42,089 nt of DNA from Gemmatimonadota bacterium (GTDB lineage Bacteria; Gemmatimonadota; Gemmatimonadetes; Longimicrobiales; RSA9): NCBI GenBank assembly GCA_019347975.1, contig JAHWKI010000003.1:1-42089 (forward strand), written 5' to 3'. The position numbers were made by a program, and so were the translations under genes. The stretch's first letter is position 1. Every line of letters begins with the position of its first letter. This document shows positions 39,143 to 42,089 of the stretch, in pieces. The notes under the pieces were generated by a model. That model was not told the DNA's origin and made no database searches. It worked only from the letters and a program-made list of their open reading frames with translations.

Positions 39143-40636
39143 TCACGGTGCGCAGCTCCTGTTCCTGTCGAACGGCACGTGGAAGCCGTTGGGGATGCTA
39201 TCGCCGTCGACGACGAGTGTGTTGTCGTGCCCTGCGAGGTGGGCGTACCAGGCATCCTCCCACGCGAGGTCACCGCCGAGGTGCAGCGTGTAGGTGGACT
39301 GCCGTAGGTAGGGGCGAAGGGGCGCGCTCCAGAGCCCTGAGCCCCGGGTGAAGGCGACGTACAGGTTAGCCTGGCAGCTCGCGGTGATCGTGTTATCCGT
39401 GAGCGTGAGCTCGATGTCACCGCGCAGCTTCGTGTTGGCCCTCGGGAACGCGGCTTCGACATACACGCCGAAGGTATTTCCGACGAAGGTGTTGCCCGAC
39501 GCGGTAACGCGTGAGGTGCTGACGACGTTCGAGCCCAGCACGCCCAACGCGGCGATGCGGAGCCCCGCGCCCGCGGAGGGCTGCCAATGGTTTCGGACCT
39601 CGTTGTTGGTGACCTTCGCGGTGACGAGGGCCTTGGCCGGGAGCACCTGCTGCTCCACCCCCGGCGGGACGGGCATCAGGGAGGTCGGCAGGATGAGGAT
39701 GCCGGGGATCCCGCCCGGCCCCATGAGTCGGTTGCCGGTGACCTCGAAGTCGCCCGGGCCGGCGAGACACAGCGCGCAGCTCCCGCCCCGGCCGCTCAGG
39801 AAGTTCTCCGTCACCTCGGCGCTGGAGGCCAGGAGCTGGATCGGCTCGGTGAATCCGCCGTCGATGCGGTTACCACGCACCACCAGGCCGCGCACGCGAA
39901 TCGCCCACACGGCGTTGCCCCCCGCCGTGGCGCCTTCCGCCTCGTTGCCGGACCGGAACAAGAAGCCCTCGACCACGGCGCCGTCACCGGAGAAGCCATC
40001 CGGCGTATCGGCGACGATGATTAGCGGCTCACCGAGAAAGCTCTGCGCGCCGCCGACCCGGGTCGTCAGCAACCCCGGGGTGGCGACGAGCGTCGTGCCA
40101 TCGGCGCCGTCGTTCTTGCCGATGGCCCGCCCGCCGGCGTCGAGCTGCATCCGGAAGGCGCCCCGGAGCGTCACGTCGGGGACGTCGACGACGAGCGGAA
40201 AGTGCTCGAGCGAGGGGGTCGCGGGCGGCTTGACGCTGCCCTCGAACACGCCCGGGCCGACCGAGATCGTGATGCGGCACGCCCCGGTCCGTCGCTCCTG
40301 GCGCGCAACGCGTGTCTCGCGCGCGGCGGCGAGCGCATCGCCGATACGGGCGAAGTGGACGCCGTCTCCGCGCGCCCCGGCCTGTTTGCTGACGACCATC
40401 CCGGTGACGTAGTCGCCATGTCGCAGGTGCGCCGCGGCCGCCGGTGCGGGGAGCTCCAGAATACGGGCGTCCGGCGGCGAGCCGTGGCACACCGAGACCT
40501 GTTCCACCGACAAATCGTCTCTGCCCGAGGACTCCATTCGCGCCTCGTCGAGCGCAACCCCGCTTGGTGAGTCGGTGCACGCCGACAGGTGGATGAGGCC
40601 AGCGAGCGCCAGGGCGAGAAAATGGTGGGATCTCAT
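39143..40636 (-). CDS. Lipoprotein with right-handed parallel beta-helix-like repeats
   Basis: MRSHHFLALALAGLIHLSACTD lipobox; repeated VRGLVVRGNRIDGG / SSAEVTENFLSG / GDFEVTGNRLMG / SRVTASGNTFVGNTFGVYVE pattern. Confidence 0.8.
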   Translation of the reverse strand: MRSHHFLALALAGLIHLSACTDSPSGVALDEARMESSGRDDLSVEQVSVCHGSPPDARILELPAPAAAAHLRHGDYVTGMVVSKQAGARGDGVHFARIGDALAAARETRVARQERRTGACRITISVGPGVFEGSVKPPATPSLEHFPLVVDVPDVTLRGAFRMQLDAGGRAIGKNDGADGTTLVATPGLLTTRVGGAQSFLGEPLIIVADTPDGFSGDGAVVEGFLFRSGNEAEGATAGGNAVWAIRVRGLVVRGNRIDGGFTEPIQLLASSAEVTENFLSGRGGSCALCLAGPGDFEVTGNRLMGPGGIPGILILPTSLMPVPPGVEQQVLPAKALVTAKVTNNEVRNHWQPSAGAGLRIAALGVLGSNVVSTSRVTASGNTFVGNTFGVYVEAAFPRANTKLRGDIELTLTDNTITASCQANLYVAFTRGSGLWSAPLRPYLRQSTYTLHLGGDLAWEDAWYAHLAGHDNTLVVDGDSIPNGFHVPFDRNRSCAP

Positions 40637-40954
40637 GGGTTACCTCTCATTGGATGTGGGGCGGCACGAGCGAGGAGCGGTCGCTCCCCCTTGGTAGCCG
40701 GATCGTCGCGGGAGGGGAGATGCCATTGCACTGCGGACCGGCCTCCCGGCCGGGTGCCCGTGTCAGCGGCAACGGATCCGACCAACCACGGCTCAGCAGA
40801 AGGCGGTTGCGTTCGCCGATTCATCACCACCCCGATCGTTCCGGCGATCGAACAGGATCGCCACCGGCTGTGGATCTCTACGTCCGTTTGTAGCGGGTGC
40901 ACCTTCCGGTTCGGCTGTTCAACCGGGCACCGCGGCCCTAGTATACGCTAAGCT

Positions 40955-40982
40955 GGTGAACCCTCGGTGAACTGCGATGAAC
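40955..40982 (+). promoter_or_regulatory. Heptamer-like direct repeats at the start of the BTAD regulator gene
   Basis: ggtgaac (40955-40961), ggtgaac (40966-40972, 11-bp period), imperfect gatgaac (40976-40982). Confidence 0.35.
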
Positions 40983-42089
40983 TCCCCGCCGACAGCCCAT
41001 CTCACCCTGTTTGGAAGCCCCTGCGTCGAGGGCGCAGACGGAGCCCCGCTGTCTCCCGGCGTCACCCAACGCCATCGTCTCGCCCTGCTAGCCCTCCTCG
41101 CACTGGCGCCCACCCGGCGATTGAGCCGGGACAAACTGATGTCGTATCTCTGGCCGGAGAGCGATTCGGAGCACGGGCGCAATCTCCTGAAAGCCGCCAC
41201 CTACGTGCTTCGCACGGCGCTGGGCAAAGGCGCACTTCTGTCGGCGGGCGATGATCTGCGGCTCAATCCAGCGATCGTCCGCACCGACGTCGCGGAGTTC
41301 GAGGAAGCGCTCGCGCGAGCGGACTACGGTCACGCGGTAGGGCTCTACCGCGCTCCGTTTCTGGATGGTTTCTTTCTGCAGGACGCGCCGGAGTTCGAGC
41401 ACTGGGTGGAGCGAGAAAGGGGGCGACTGGCAGGCAGGACCGCGAAAGCGCTGGAAGCCCTCGCGGCAACTGCCGAGGCGCACGACGACTTCCCTGCGGC
41501 GTCTGAGTGGTGGCAGGCAAGAGCAGCGCACGATCCGTACGACTCACGCGTTGCACTTCGCCTCATGCAGGTGCTGGAGGCAAGTGGAAACCGGGCCGCT
41601 GCGCTCCAGCACGCCGCCATTCACCAGCGGCTGCTTCAGGAAGAAGTCGGGACGGGAACGGCCCCGGAGGTGCTGGCCCTCGCTGACCGGCTGCGCGGTG
41701 AGCCGCCAGTGGCGTTGGAGCCTCACCGGGAGGGCTTTGCGGCCGGTACGCCGCCTCCGAATACGCCGGAATTCGCGCCGTTGCCGATCCCGCAGGACTC
41801 ACCGGCTCCACCTTCACCCGCGATTGGCCGCCCGGCGCCGCCCCGACGACACTCACCCGTTCGGTCCGGTCTCGTCGCGCTTTTGTTTGGGGCAGCTCTC
41901 TTCGGTGCGCCCTGGCTATGGCGCGCCCGCAGCGTTGTGCCGCCCCCGGCTGTGCAGGAGACCTCGATCGCCGTGCTCCCCCAGCCCGACCGCAGCACTG
42001 CCGCCGGCGACGTCGCTCTGGCGCTCGCCACACTGACGCACCGACCGCACACGCAGAACGTCGCTGCCTACGAGCTCTACCGCCGCGGC
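40977..42089 (+). CDS. BTAD/SARP-type transcriptional regulator with TM segment, C-terminally truncated by window end
   Basis: MNSPPTAHLTLFGSPCVEGADGAPLSPGVTQRHRLALLALLALAP...LSRDKLMSYLWPESDSEHGRNLLKAATYVLRTAL...; RSGLVALLFGAALFGAPWLW TM; ends ...NVAAYELYRR; open to window edge, absent from ORF track. Confidence 0.88.
   Translation, partial: MNSPPTAHLTLFGSPCVEGADGAPLSPGVTQRHRLALLALLALAPTRRLSRDKLMSYLWPESDSEHGRNLLKAATYVLRTALGKGALLSAGDDLRLNPAIVRTDVAEFEEALARADYGHAVGLYRAPFLDGFFLQDAPEFEHWVERERGRLAGRTAKALEALAATAEAHDDFPAASEWWQARAAHDPYDSRVALRLMQVLEASGNRAAALQHAAIHQRLLQEEVGTGTAPEVLALADRLRGEPPVALEPHREGFAAGTPPPNTPEFAPLPIPQDSPAPPSPAIGRPAPPRRHSPVRSGLVALLFGAALFGAPWLWRARSVVPPPAVQETSIAVLPQPDRSTAAGDVALALATLTHRPHTQNVAAYELYRRG

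Overview
High-GC bacterial chromosomal window. Gene content and very tight gene packing suggest a Gemmatimonadota-like organism, but this is inference only. From about 34.3 kb down to 1, every supported gene is on the minus strand, and many adjacent genes overlap by 1-23 nt. In transcription order (high to low coordinate) these are: small membrane protein, rnz, aroA, cmk, rpsA, lipoprotein LIV-binding-like protein, pccB-like carboxyltransferase, accC, GspE/PilB ATPase fused to a receiver domain, Hpt protein, unknown protein, m5U-RNA methyltransferase, biotin carrier protein, methylmalonyl-CoA mutase catalytic subunit, FmdB-like protein, argS, PfkB kinase, purM, putative beta-barrel protein, ribD, ribE, ribBA, ribH, nusB, GT4, hprK, a complete mannose-family PTS (EIIA/B/C/D, HPr, EI), metK, and a partial bifunctional-nuclease-domain gene. 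The right end (34.4-42.1 kb) looks more accessory: a double-PDZ secreted protein, an orphan membrane protein, a glnK-amtB pair lying between two 195-bp direct repeats that each contain a tRNA-Leu(TAA) 3'-half, a beta-helix-like lipoprotein, and a divergent BTAD/SARP-type regulator running off the edge. The strongest leads are (i) the GspE-receiver fusion with its abutting Hpt gene and overlapping unknown gene, and (ii) the glnK-amtB cassette bounded by tRNA-Leu-derived att-like repeats with a covarying hairpin.
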